NCBI GenBank assembly: GCA_007119345.1
Contig: SKPV01000053.1
Location: forward strand, 1-26,878
Origin: Halovivax sp.
GTDB taxonomy: Archaea; Halobacteriota; Halobacteria; Halobacteriales; Natrialbaceae
Direction of reading: 5' to 3'
DNA: 26,878 nucleotides
Shown: positions 6,997 to 16,490 of the stretch, piece by piece
Layout of the letters: each line of letters starts with the position of its first letter
Position numbering within the stretch: the stretch's first letter is position 1
Translations under genes and position numbers: made by a program
The notes under the pieces: model-generated
The model's input: only the letters and a program-made list of their open reading frames with translations
Told to the model about the DNA's origin: nothing
Database searches by the model: none

Positions 6997-9774
6997 ATGA
7001 GCGACGAGGGATACGACCACGCGGCCGTCGAGGAGCGCTGTCAGGCCGCGTGGGACGAGGCGGACGCGTACCGGACGCCGGACGACGTCGACGATCCGAC
7101 GTACGTCCTCGGGATGTACCCGTACCCCTCGGGCAAGCTCCACATGGGTCACGTCCGAAACTACACGATCACCGACGCGTACGCCCGCTACCGGCGGATG
7201 CGCGGCGACGCGGTGCTCCACCCGATGGGCTGGGACGCCTTCGGCCTTCCCGCGGAGAACGCGGCGAAAGAACGCGACACCAACCCCCGGGACTGGACGT
7301 TCGAGTGCATCCAGACGATGCGCGAGCAGATGGACGCGATGGGGTTCGGCTACGACTGGGAGCGCGAGGTCACCACCTGCACGCCCGAGTACTACCGCTG
7401 GAACCAGTGGTTGTTCCGACGCTTCCACGAGGAGGGGCTCGTCGAGCGCCGCGACGCCGAGGTCAACTGGTGTCCCGAGTGCGAGACCGTGCTGGCCGAC
7501 GAACAGGTCGAAGGCGAAGCCGAACTCTGCTGGCGCTGTGACACGCCCGTCGAGACGCGGGACCTCGAGCAGTGGTTCCTGAAGATCACCGAGTACGCCG
7601 ACGAGCTGCTGGAAGCGATCGACGACCTGGAGGGGTGGCCCAACTCCGTCCGCCAGATGCAGCGCAACTGGATCGGCCGCCAGCACGGGACGGAGTTGGA
7701 CTTCGAGATCAGCGAGGCGCCGGGCGCCTCGAACGGACGCGGCGAGGACACCGAGCCGCGGGAGTACGGTGACGTGCGGGCCTTCACGACCCGCGTCGAC
7801 ACCGTCTTCGGGGCGACGTTCTTCGCGCTCGCGCCGGACCACCCGATCAGCGAGGAACTCGCCGAGGACGACGAGGACGTCCGCCGCTTCGTCGCCCACG
7901 AGGCCGACCCCGAGGGCGACGAGCCCAACGGCGTCCGGACCGATCTCACCGCGACCAATCCCGCCACCGGCGACGAGATTCCGGTCTTCGTCGCCGACTT
8001 CGTCCTCTCGGACGTCGGGACCGGCGCGCTGATGGGCGTCCCCGGCCACGACGAGCGCGACCACGCCTTCGCCACCAAGATGGGCGAGGAGATCCGTCCC
8101 GTCATCGCTCCCGAGCCCGACGACCGGGAGGACGAGGGCGTCGGCGGCGACTCCCTCCCCGACGCGCCCGACGTGAGCGAGGAGGCCTTCACCGAGGACG
8201 GCGTGCTCGTCGACTCAGGGGACTACTCCGGACTCGACAGCGAGACTGCCCGCGAGCGCCTGACCGAGGAGATCGAGTGCGCCGAGCGCGCCACGCAGTA
8301 CCAGCTGCGCGACTGGGGAATCTCTCGCCAGCGCTACTGGGGGACGCCGATTCCGGTCGTCCACTGCGACGACTGCGGCCCCGTGCTCGTCCCGGAGGAC
8401 GAGTTGCCCGTCGAGCTCCCCGAGTTCATCAACGTCAGCGGCAACCCGCTCGACGCCGCCGAGGAGTGGAAGGCGACGACCTGTCCGGACTGCGGCGGGG
8501 ACGCGACCCGGGAGACGGACACGATGGACACCTTCGTCGACTCCTCGTGGTACTTCCTGCGGTACGTCTCGCCCGATCGCGCGGACGTGCCGTTCGACCG
8601 CGAGCGGACCAACGACTGGATGCCGGTCGACCAGTACGTCGGCGGCATCGAGCACGCCGTGATGCACCTGCTGTACTCGCGGTTTTTCACCAAGGTGCTG
8701 GCGGACCACGAGGGCCTCGAGCACCGGGAACCGTTCACGAACCTGCTGGCCCAGGGGATGGTCCAGCTGGAGGGCGAGAAGATGTCCAAGTCGAAGGGCA
8801 ACGTCGTCTCCCCCCAGCGGATCGTCGCGGAGTACGGCGCCGACACCGCGCGGCTGTTCATGATGCAGGCCGCCCAGCCCGAGCGGGACTTCGACTGGAG
8901 CGAGGAGGGCGTCCGCTCGACGTACGCCTTCCTGACTCGGCTGAAGGGGCTGGTCGAGGACTTCGCGGCGAGCGCGGCGCGCAGCGGCGCGGATTCGGCG
9001 AACGGTGACGGTCGGGAACCGCGAACCGAGGCGCCGAACGGCGACGAGGACGCGATCGCCAGCTACGTCGACGCTGAGGTCGATGCCACGATCGCCATCG
9101 CCACCGCGGAGTACGACGACCTGACGTTCAACACCGCCCTCCGCGAGACCCAGGATCTGACTCGGACGCTGCGCCGATACGCGGAGTACGCCGAGCCCCA
9201 CGGCGAGACGTTCGAGCGGGGTCTGGCGGCCGTCGTCCGGCTGCTCGCGCCCGTCGCGCCCCACCTCGCCGAGGAGCTGTGGGATCGACTCGACCGCGAC
9301 GGCCTCGTCGTCGAGGCCGACTGGCCCGAGGCCAGCGTCGACCGCGACGCCGTCGAAAAGCGCCGGAAACTGGTCCAGAACACCCGCGAGGACGTCCGCG
9401 ACATCGTCGAGGTCGCCGGCATCGAGGACCCCGAGCGGATCGACGTCGTCGTCGCCCCCGACTGGAAGTACGACGCCCTCGAGATCGCGATCGAGAGCGA
9501 CGCCGACAACCTGATCGGCGAACTGATGGGCCACGACCACATCCGCGAGAAGGGTGACGCCGCGGCCAGCTACGGTCAGGACCTGCAGGCCGAGCGCGAG
9601 GCGCTCACCCGATCGCTCGGCCCCGAGGAGGAGTTCGAGGCGCTCGGGTCCGCCGCCTGGCTGCTCGAACGCGAGTTCGAGGCGCCGGTGACCGTCGTCT
9701 CCGCCGACGAGGCCGACGAGGGCGTGCTGGAGCGGGCCGAGCCCGGTCGGCCGGCGATCGAGATCGAGGACTGA
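6997..9774 (+). CDS. leuS: Leucyl-tRNA synthetase, bacterial type
   Basis: This class I synthetase (925 residues) charges tRNA-Leu with leucine. The catalytic Rossmann fold has the HIGH motif as HMGH (residues 49-52) inside YPYPSGKLHMGHVRNY, and KMSKS at 595-599. Two zinc-ribbon-like Cys clusters are present (CPEC...CWRC near 165-180 and CDDC...CPDC further on). The CP1 editing domain contains FTTRVDTVFGATFF and GALMGVPGHDERD, the regions that hydrolyse mischarged tRNA. These signatures, including MGWDAFGLPAENAA, are those of bacterial LeuRS rather than the archaeal/eukaryotic form. Bacterial-like LeuRS is known in haloarchaea. The protein is longer than the E. coli enzyme because of acidic insertions, for example near 250 and 375-400, and an acidic stretch near 665-685. 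It stands alone with its own promoter. Confidence 0.96.
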   Translation: MSDEGYDHAAVEERCQAAWDEADAYRTPDDVDDPTYVLGMYPYPSGKLHMGHVRNYTITDAYARYRRMRGDAVLHPMGWDAFGLPAENAAKERDTNPRDWTFECIQTMREQMDAMGFGYDWEREVTTCTPEYYRWNQWLFRRFHEEGLVERRDAEVNWCPECETVLADEQVEGEAELCWRCDTPVETRDLEQWFLKITEYADELLEAIDDLEGWPNSVRQMQRNWIGRQHGTELDFEISEAPGASNGRGEDTEPREYGDVRAFTTRVDTVFGATFFALAPDHPISEELAEDDEDVRRFVAHEADPEGDEPNGVRTDLTATNPATGDEIPVFVADFVLSDVGTGALMGVPGHDERDHAFATKMGEEIRPVIAPEPDDREDEGVGGDSLPDAPDVSEEAFTEDGVLVDSGDYSGLDSETARERLTEEIECAERATQYQLRDWGISRQRYWGTPIPVVHCDDCGPVLVPEDELPVELPEFINVSGNPLDAAEEWKATTCPDCGGDATRETDTMDTFVDSSWYFLRYVSPDRADVPFDRERTNDWMPVDQYVGGIEHAVMHLLYSRFFTKVLADHEGLEHREPFTNLLAQGMVQLEGEKMSKSKGNVVSPQRIVAEYGADTARLFMMQAAQPERDFDWSEEGVRSTYAFLTRLKGLVEDFAASAARSGADSANGDGREPRTEAPNGDEDAIASYVDAEVDATIAIATAEYDDLTFNTALRETQDLTRTLRRYAEYAEPHGETFERGLAAVVRLLAPVAPHLAEELWDRLDRDGLVVEADWPEASVDRDAVEKRRKLVQNTREDVRDIVEVAGIEDPERIDVVVAPDWKYDALEIAIESDADNLIGELMGHDHIREKGDAAASYGQDLQAEREALTRSLGPEEEFEALGSAAWLLEREFEAPVTVVSADEADEGVLERAEPGRPAIEIED

Positions 9775-9931
9775 GCGCCCCGGGTCGCGCCGCGTCCCCC
9801 TCGTCGTCGAGGCCGGCCGGCGTGGCGCGGATCGACGCCGCCGGCTTCGGAACCCAGCGCGATCGTCCGATCCGCGGCGAATCGCCCCCGCGAGACCAGC
9901 GTTTTCGTTCTCTTGGGGACGAGTGCTCGCC

Positions 9932-10024
9932 ATGACCTACCACCCGCAGGAATTCGAGGCCGCGGGCGCAGACGAGAGGGCGGGCCGGGCCCGACCGTTC
10001 CGGCCGGCGATCCACCTGGCGTAA
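9932..10024 (+). CDS. Possible 30-residue ORF or gene remnant
   Basis: An ATG at 9932 opens a 30-codon frame starting MTYHPQEFEAAGADER and ending at TAA. A T-rich core (about 9901-9906) lies about 30 nt upstream, a good leaderless promoter distance. I recognise no family. The ending is proline/arginine-rich and could be the point where a longer gene was truncated. It is the only gene-like signal in the 391-nt spacer between leuS and the DUF2071 gene. Confidence 0.3.
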   Translation: MTYHPQEFEAAGADERAGRARPFRPAIHLA

Positions 10025-10135
10025 CTCGGTCCGAAGCTCCGACCGTCACCGCGAGCGACCGTCGTCGGTCCCGACACGAATCTCGTGACGGTCCTCGATC
10101 CCGGACGCTCACAGCGCGTGAGTCCCGTCTGGGGC

Positions 10136-10141
10136 CTTTTT
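10136..10141 (+). promoter_or_regulatory. TATA-like element for the DUF2071 gene
   Basis: The T-run in GGCCTTTTTGGTCC is centred 27 nt before the ATG at 10166 and supports that start over upstream in-frame codons. Confidence 0.5.
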
Positions 10142-10165
10142 GGTCCTGTTCGTGGCACGGGTGCT

Positions 10166-10930
10166 ATGGGTCGCGGAGCGGACACGACCGAGACGGATCG
10201 GCCGCCGGTGAGCGCCGAGGGTGCCCGGGGAAGGATCCCGCATCCCTTCGCGCTCACCTGGCGCGACGGATGCTTCCTGCACTGGCCGGTCGATCCCGAC
10301 GAGTTGCGACCGCGGATCCCCGACCCGCTCGAACCCGACACGCGGGACGGCCGCGCGTGGATCGGCGTCCTCCCGTTCGTCGCGGCGAAAGCCGGCCTCA
10401 GGGGGACCCCGCGCCTGCTCAGGTGGTCGGTTCCCGAAATCAACGTCCGCACCTACGTCACCTACCGCGGCGATCCTGGGCTGTTCTTCGTCAGCATCGA
10501 CATCGACAGCGCCGCCCTGGCGAACGGGATCGGCCGATTCAGTCGTCTCCCCGTCCGCCGCGCCCGGATGCACGTCTCGCGGACCGACGACCGGGTCTCG
10601 TTCGCGAGCGCGCGCGAGTCGGCCGACGAACCGCCCGCCCGCTTCGCCGCGAGCTACTCCCCGGCCGGGGAGGCCACGTTCCCGGAGCCGGGGACGCTCG
10701 CCGCGTGGTTGACCGAGCGTCGGCGATTCTACGCCCCGGCGAACGGCGACGTCCTCGCCGCCGAGGTGGCCCACGCGCCCTGGCCGCTCCGCCCGGCGAA
10801 CGTGACGCTCCACGAGAACACGATGGTGGCGGCGAACCGCCTTCCCCCGCCGACGGACGGACCGATCGCGCACTTTTGCGACGAACTCCCGATGACGGCG
10901 TCGGTTCCCCGGCGACTGCGCCACCGGTGA
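10166..10930 (+). CDS. DUF2071 (YqjF-like) protein
   Basis: This 254-residue soluble protein matches the DUF2071/YqjF pattern: FALTWRDGCFLHWPVDPDELRPRIPDPL near the start, WIGVLPFVAA, then VPEINVRTYV and GLFFVSIDID, ending in an acetoacetate-decarboxylase-like beta-barrel region. The biochemical role of the family is not established and there is no clear catalytic assignment. The ATG at 10166 is chosen for the T-rich core 27 nt upstream and because the preceding in-frame residues look non-coding. It converges on the alanine dehydrogenase gene 37 nt away, and I see no strong terminator between them. Its neighbours give no functional hint. Confidence 0.85.
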   Translation: MGRGADTTETDRPPVSAEGARGRIPHPFALTWRDGCFLHWPVDPDELRPRIPDPLEPDTRDGRAWIGVLPFVAAKAGLRGTPRLLRWSVPEINVRTYVTYRGDPGLFFVSIDIDSAALANGIGRFSRLPVRRARMHVSRTDDRVSFASARESADEPPARFAASYSPAGEATFPEPGTLAAWLTERRRFYAPANGDVLAAEVAHAPWPLRPANVTLHENTMVAANRLPPPTDGPIAHFCDELPMTASVPRRLRHR

Positions 10931-10967
10931 GCTCCGGCGATTCCGTCGGCGATCCGGGCCGGTCAGT

Positions 10968-11957
10968 TCACTCTTCGATCCCGATCAGACCGAACGGGCT
11001 CCCGCCTTCGCCCTCGGCGCGCTGGTAGACGACGTGGGCCGCCGCGACGTCCTGGATGGCGAGGCCCGTCGAGTCGAAGACGGTGACGCCGGTCTCGTCG
11101 GTGCGGCCCGCGCGGTCGCCGACGACGATCTCGCCCAGTTCGGCGGCGATGTCGTCGTCGGTGAGCGTCCCCTCGCCGTAGGGGACGTTGATCTCGCCGG
11201 AGTGGGTACACTGTGCGTGGTCGTCGATGACGATCGTCGCCCCCAGCAGGAGCTCGTCGGCGAGCTCCTGTTTGCCCTCGGCGTCGGCGCCCATCGCGTT
11301 GACGTGGGTGCGCTCGCCGACGTCGTCGGGCCCGACGATCGGGTCCCTGACGGGGGTGACCGTCGAGAGCACGTCGCAGTGGCCGGCCTCGGAGATCGAG
11401 TCGCCGCGGACCTCGAAGCGGTCCGCGAAGGTCTCGACGAACCGGTCGACGCGCTCGTCGTCGAGGTCGCTGACGACGACCTCCTCGATCGGGCGGACCT
11501 CGGCGATCGCCTCGAGTTGCGTGTAGGCCTGAACGCCGGCGCCGACGACACCCAGCGAGGTGGCGTCCTCGACGGCGAGGTAGTCGGTCGCGACGGCGGC
11601 CGCGGCGCCCGTCCGCTTCATCGTGAGCGCCGTGCCGTCCATGATCGCGAGCGGGGCCGCCGTCTCCGGGTCCGAGTAGATCATCGTCCCCATCACGGTG
11701 GGGAGGCCGTGGTCGCCCGGGTTGTCCGGGTGGACGTTCACCCACTTCAGCCCGGCGGCGTCCCAGTCGCCCGCGTCGAGGTAGGCGGGCATCGAGCGGA
11801 AGTCCCCGTTGTACCGGGGCAGCTCGATGTAGGACTTCGGGGGCATCTGGGCGTCGCCGCGCTCGTAGGCGGCGAAGGCGTCCTCGACCGCCCCGATGAC
11901 GTCCGCCATCAGGGCGAACTCGTTCACGTCTTCCTGCGAGAGCAGTAGCGTCTCCAT
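10968..11957 (-). CDS. Ornithine cyclodeaminase family, probably alanine dehydrogenase
   Basis: This 329-residue NAD(P)-dependent enzyme belongs to the ornithine cyclodeaminase/mu-crystallin family. Visible parts are the N-terminal substrate domain with Lys71 in GLKWVNVHPDNP and Arg115 in TMKRTGA, a Rossmann motif VGAGVQAYTQ (residues 138-147), and the late FDSTGLAIQD block. The archaeal members best known biochemically are alanine dehydrogenases (pyruvate plus ammonia to alanine), and the length and motifs fit that group. Ornithine cyclodeaminase activity or a related amino-acid dehydrogenase cannot be excluded. The ATG at 11957 has an A/T-containing element about 25-30 nt upstream. It is a single gene, and its first 34 bases overlap the 3' end of the open frame of the small membrane protein. 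Confidence 0.87.
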   Translation of the reverse strand: METLLLSQEDVNEFALMADVIGAVEDAFAAYERGDAQMPPKSYIELPRYNGDFRSMPAYLDAGDWDAAGLKWVNVHPDNPGDHGLPTVMGTMIYSDPETAAPLAIMDGTALTMKRTGAAAAVATDYLAVEDATSLGVVGAGVQAYTQLEAIAEVRPIEEVVVSDLDDERVDRFVETFADRFEVRGDSISEAGHCDVLSTVTPVRDPIVGPDDVGERTHVNAMGADAEGKQELADELLLGATIVIDDHAQCTHSGEINVPYGEGTLTDDDIAAELGEIVVGDRAGRTDETGVTVFDSTGLAIQDVAAAHVVYQRAEGEGGSPFGLIGIEE

Positions 11958-12322
11958 GACGGCAAGTGTTGGGGGAGACCCTTAGTACGTACCGAAACCG
12001 GAACGAGCGACGTGCGACGAGCCGCCGGGGTGGGGTCGTCGGCCGCTCGCTCCGGGACCCGCTCGACGAGCCTGCGGTTCTCCCAGTGGGCCAGCAGGAA
12101 GAGGGCGGACCCGAATCCGATCGTCAGCGCCGCCGCGGCGACCAACCGGCGCCATTCTGCGGCCCCGAGGAGCGTCGCGGGACTCACGCTGCCCGTCCAA
12201 ACCGCAGCGGGGACCACCGCGACCGGCAGCAGCGTCGCCCCGACGTCGACGCTGAAACCGGCCCCGAACGTGGACAGCGGGGACTCGACTTCGGTTCGCT
12301 GCGGATGATACGTCGTCGTGAT
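11924..12322 (-). CDS. Small two-helix membrane protein, start apparently ATC
   Basis: I do not recognise a family. The minus-strand frame has consistent G/C third positions from 12322 to about 12000 and encodes two hydrophobic segments: VDVGATLLPVAVVPAAVW, then LVAAAALTIGFGSALFLLAH followed by a charged WENRRLVERVPE. No ATG or TTG occurs between the upstream stop (about 12352) and the second helix. The only in-frame GTG (12217) would remove the first helix. The codon ATC at 12322, followed by ACG ACG ACG TAT CAT, stands where a leaderless start would be, 27 nt after a TTGATC core. It is either a gene with a near-cognate start or one whose ATG was lost. The C-terminal end overlaps the alanine dehydrogenase start and may be partly spurious. 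Confidence 0.4.
   Translation of the reverse strand: MTTTYHPQRTEVESPLSTFGAGFSVDVGATLLPVAVVPAAVWTGSVSPATLLGAAEWRRLVAAAALTIGFGSALFLLAHWENRRLVERVPERAADDPTPAARRTSLVPVSVRTKGLPQHLPSWRRYCSRRKT
11982..11987 (-). promoter_or_regulatory. TATA-like element for alanine dehydrogenase
   Basis: TACTAA on the minus strand (in GTACGTACTAAGGG) lies 25-30 nt before the ATG at 11957. It falls inside the end of the upstream small membrane frame. Confidence 0.45.
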
Positions 12323-12408
12323 ACACCCCCGGTCGCGGGGGAAAGATCAAATCCGTTGTGGCGGGCGGGGTCGGGCGTATCGGGCGGACGCGACCCGAAC
12401 CGGGACGC

Positions 12409-12874
12409 CTACGACGCGGTCTCCTCGAACGTCCCCGTATTCCCGTCCTCGGTCACCGCGACGGCCTCGGGCGTGCCGTCGTCGAACGGGAACGTGGCCC
12501 GGTACGCCCGCGTCACCTCGTCCGCCGTGCAGTCCGCGTCCGACGGCCGCTCGTAGTACCACCGAATCGTCGCGGTCAGCCGTCCCTCGTCCGCGTCGTA
12601 GTCGTTCCGCCCGAGTTCGATCCCGCCGCAGCTGCTCGAGGAGTACGTCAGCCGCCCCTCGACCACCACCCGCGACTCGTCATCCTCGATCGTGATCGCC
12701 GGCGGCTCGTCGCTTTCCGGCAGCGACTCGTCGCCCCCGAACGGTCTCGAACTCCTCGTCGACGAGCTCGGCGGCCGGCTCGCGCCCGCCGAGGCAGCCG
12801 TCCCCGTCCAGGCAGCCGGCGAGTCCGCCGGCGGTCGCGATTCCCACCGTCGCGAGCAGTTCGCGGCGGGTCAT
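12409..12874 (-). pseudogene. Tat-exported lipoprotein with a single-base frameshift
   Basis: The frame from ATG 12874 encodes MTRRELLATVGIATAGG followed by LAGC, a twin-arginine signal with a lipobox of the haloarchaeal lipoprotein type. It continues acidic (EPAAELVDEEFETV) and then turns arginine-rich and stops at 12680. From about 12735 on, the next frame reads SLPESDEPPAITIEDDESRVVVEGRLTY and runs to the stop at 12409. Removing one C from the C5 run at 12734-12738 joins both parts into a 154-residue acidic extracellular protein with a Ser/Cys stretch (YSSSSCGGIELG). The function of the mature domain is unknown. It would be membrane-anchored outside the cell. A sequencing error is as likely as a true mutation. 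Confidence 0.75.
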
Positions 12875-12924
12875 CGGGCTGCTCTCGTGGTGACGGTAAC
12901 CCCCTTCTGCAGACTGAACGGATC

Positions 12925-12933
12925 GTTTTACCC
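12925..12933 (-). promoter_or_regulatory. TATA-like element for the lipoprotein gene
   Basis: GGGTAAAAC on the minus strand lies 51-59 nt before the ATG at 12874, predicting a leader of about 25-30 nt. It is the only A/T core upstream of that start. Confidence 0.45.
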
Positions 12934-12997
12934 GGTGGCGGCGGTCCGCGCCACCATCGCGGTTAACATCGGCGAGCGAGTGGTTCGGAGAACCCGA

Positions 12998-13256
12998 GCG
13001 AAGCCGTTCGCCGCGAGCGAAGCGAGCGGGCCGACGACTGACGCGGAGAGCGCGGCGCGAAGCGCCGCGGAATCGCGAGCGGCGAAGCCGCGGGCAGCGA
13101 GCGAAGCCGGAGGCTGAGCGAGTCGAACGGAGGGAGGAGTGCTTTTGTACTAAATTTTGTCGAGGGCCGGCTACGCCGGCCCGCAGAGCAAAAGTTCGGT
13201 TCTGGCTCGCGGGTCGCGTGCGCTCCCCGCTCGCCTTTCGGAGGTTTTCGCTTCGC
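12998..13256. repeat. Cluster of six GCGAAGC hairpin heptamers
   Basis: The 393-nt spacer downstream of the thermosome gene has no protein gene. It holds GCGAAGC at 12998, 13017, 13057, 13082 and 13101 on the plus strand and once on the minus strand (13250-13256). Two copies sit in longer perfect stems with a GAA loop: an 8-bp stem at 13051-13069 and a 5-bp stem at 13079-13091. GCGAAGC as single-stranded DNA is known for an unusually stable mini-hairpin. The region would lie in the 3' part of the thermosome transcript or beyond it. Confidence 0.8.
13164..13182 (-). terminator. Strong GC hairpin downstream of the thermosome gene
   Basis: GGGCCGGC, loop TAC, GCCGGCCC is a perfect 8-bp stem. 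It is flanked by CTTTTG (13142-13147) and CAAAAG (13189-13194), which extend the inverted symmetry. It lies about 85-105 nt after the thermosome stop on the minus strand. It could end or protect the mRNA. There is no long T-run. Confidence 0.45.
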
Positions 13257-13266
13257 TCAGACCTCC
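13240..13266 (-). terminator. Stem-loop immediately after the thermosome stop
   Basis: The complementary hexamers GGAGGT (13240-13245) and ACCTCC (13261-13266) enclose a loop containing one GCGAAGC copy. The stem begins two bases beyond the stop codon, a position suited to termination or 3'-end protection of the thermosome mRNA. Confidence 0.4.
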
Positions 13267-13267
13267 C

Positions 13268-14941
<1,674 letters not shown>

Positions 14942-14968
14942 AGTCACCAGATGGATTGATTGCTATTC

Positions 14969-14976
14969 TATATAAA
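14969..14976 (-). promoter_or_regulatory. Strong TATA box for the thermosome gene
   Basis: TTTATATA on the minus strand is a near-consensus haloarchaeal TATA box. It is preceded by the purine-rich GAAGGA, a likely BRE, and lies 28-35 nt before the ATG at 14941. The surrounding 40 bp are unusually A/T-rich for this window. Confidence 0.75.
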
Positions 14977-15051
14977 TCCTTCTATCGCCCGCGTGCTAAA
15001 CCGCCACACTCCGCGTCGGCGACTCCGAATCGTGGCACCACTTCACAGATC

Positions 15052-15060
15052 CTTTATACG
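15052..15060. promoter_or_regulatory. Orphan TATA-like element
   Basis: CTTTATACG (plus) or CGTATAAAG (minus) stands alone in GC-rich DNA. On the plus strand it would start RNA near 15083, the exact beginning of a duplicated 36-bp element, with no protein gene following. On the minus strand it would start near 15030 and could serve as a distal thermosome promoter with a leader of about 90 nt. Confidence 0.4.
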
Positions 15061-15082
15061 GTCCGGACGGTCCGGTCGGCGG

Positions 15083-15166
15083 GACGATCGGAGCGGGCCG
15101 GAGGGAGCCGGTTTAGGGCTCGGCCGGCGCGACGATCGAAGCGGGCCGGAGGGAGCCGGTTTAGGG
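15083..15166. repeat. 36-bp direct repeat, two copies, 48-bp period
   Basis: Copies at 15083-15118 and 15131-15166 differ at one position. Both end in GAGCCGGTTTAGGG after GCGGGCCGGAGG. They lie between the MFS gene (3' end at 15212) and the thermosome promoter. No coding signal is visible. Confidence 0.85.
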
Positions 15167-15211
15167 TCCGGCCCGCGCCGGGTCGTTCGCCGTTCCCCGT
15201 CGACCGTCGCG

Positions 15212-16429
15212 TTATCGCGACGCCCGACGGTGGGCCAGCGCGATCGCGAGGGCTCCGAGGAGCGCCGCGAATCCCGACGCGACGAACGCGTGGTCGTACG
15301 TTCCCAGGACGTCGTGAGCGGCACCGGCGAGGTACGGGGAGGCGAGTCCGGACGCGGCGAACGCCCCCGACGCGAGTCCGAAGATCGCGTTGAGGTTCGC
15401 GCGCCCGAACGTGTCGGCGATGAGCGGGGCGAGGAGCGCCCCGTTGCCGCCGTAGGCCAGTCCGTAGACGAGCGCGAAGGCGACGAATCCGGCCGCCGAT
15501 TCGAACGCCGGTAGCGCGATCGTCGCGGCGCCCATGGTGGCGGAACAGCCGACGAACACGCGAACGCGGCCGATCCGGTCGGCCAGGTGGCCGATCGCGA
15601 TCCGGCCGAGCGCGCTCGCCAGGCCGACGAGCCCGAGCGCCGCCGCTCCCGTCGTCCGCGTCAGGCCGACGTCCGTCGCGTGAACGACGAGGTGAACGAA
15701 GACGACGTACAAGGTCGCGTAGATCAGCACCCACCCGACGACCACCAGCAGGAACGGTCCGGACCGAGCTACCGCGGACAGGTGCGTCAACGTGGCGCGG
15801 AGCGAGTGACTCGCCGCGCCGTCGAACCCGTCGGGAAACTCCGACGCCGGTGCCGACTCGGGGGCGGGTTCGTCCCGAATCAGGAACGCGGCGACGACCA
15901 GCACCACTGCGGCGACGCCGGCGAGGAGCAGGAAGGCGGTGCGCCAGCCGACTCGATCGATGAGCCGGCTCGACGCGGGGGCGACGACGAGCATGCCGAC
16001 GCCGAGCCCGGAGGAGGCGACGCCGCCGGCGAGTCCGAGCCGGCGGTCGAACCACCGCGGCACGGTCGCGTAGGAAACGACGTAGACGAGGCTCAACCCG
16101 AAGCCGGTGACGACGCCGAACGCGACGACGACCGCGAGCAGCGACGTCGCCCGACTGGTCAGCACGAGCCCGAGCGGGACGATCACCGCGGCGGCGAGGA
16201 GCGTCCGTCGCGCGCCGTGTCTGTCGACGAACACCCCCACCGCGACCGCGCCGACGTAGATCAGCAGCGTCTGGACGCCGAAGGCGACGGTCGTCGCGCC
16301 GCGCGAGCGACCGAACTCCTCGAGCATCCTGTCGAGGAAGACGCCGAACGAGTAGGAGAGTCCGAAGACGACGAACGTCCCGAGAAAGCACGCGAGGACG
16401 ACGATCCATCCGTAGTAGGGTCGACGCAT
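15212..16429 (-). CDS. MFS transporter, monocarboxylate/oxalate-formate type
   Basis: This membrane carrier of about 405 residues has 12 predicted hydrophobic segments in two halves. It starts RRPYYGWIVVLACFLGTF, which is typical of the MCT/OFA branch of the major facilitator superfamily. The MFS loop motif appears as VDRHGARR after TM2, with a related HLADRIGRVRV in the second half. A charged central loop (EPAPESAPASEFPDGF) separates the halves. The likely substrate is a monocarboxylate, but this is inferred from the family branch. An upstream in-frame GTG (16441) exists, but the ATG at 16429 starts just before the first helix. It follows the AtoE-type gene by 61 nt on the same strand with no clear TATA box between them, so the two probably form an operon for organic-acid traffic. 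Confidence 0.88.
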   Translation of the reverse strand: MRRPYYGWIVVLACFLGTFVVFGLSYSFGVFLDRMLEEFGRSRGATTVAFGVQTLLIYVGAVAVGVFVDRHGARRTLLAAAVIVPLGLVLTSRATSLLAVVVAFGVVTGFGLSLVYVVSYATVPRWFDRRLGLAGGVASSGLGVGMLVVAPASSRLIDRVGWRTAFLLLAGVAAVVLVVAAFLIRDEPAPESAPASEFPDGFDGAASHSLRATLTHLSAVARSGPFLLVVVGWVLIYATLYVVFVHLVVHATDVGLTRTTGAAALGLVGLASALGRIAIGHLADRIGRVRVFVGCSATMGAATIALPAFESAAGFVAFALVYGLAYGGNGALLAPLIADTFGRANLNAIFGLASGAFAASGLASPYLAGAAHDVLGTYDHAFVASGFAALLGALAIALAHRRASR

Positions 16430-16490
16430 TATCCGGACCACCGCGGTACAGTCGATCCCCGAATCATCGGTCCAACGATCGGAACCGTCG

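Noticed and set aside
10109..10924. Minus-strand 271-codon frame opposite the DUF2071 gene
   Set aside because: Low-complexity Arg/Gly-rich product. The plus strand matches DUF2071 and has a promoter at the right distance.
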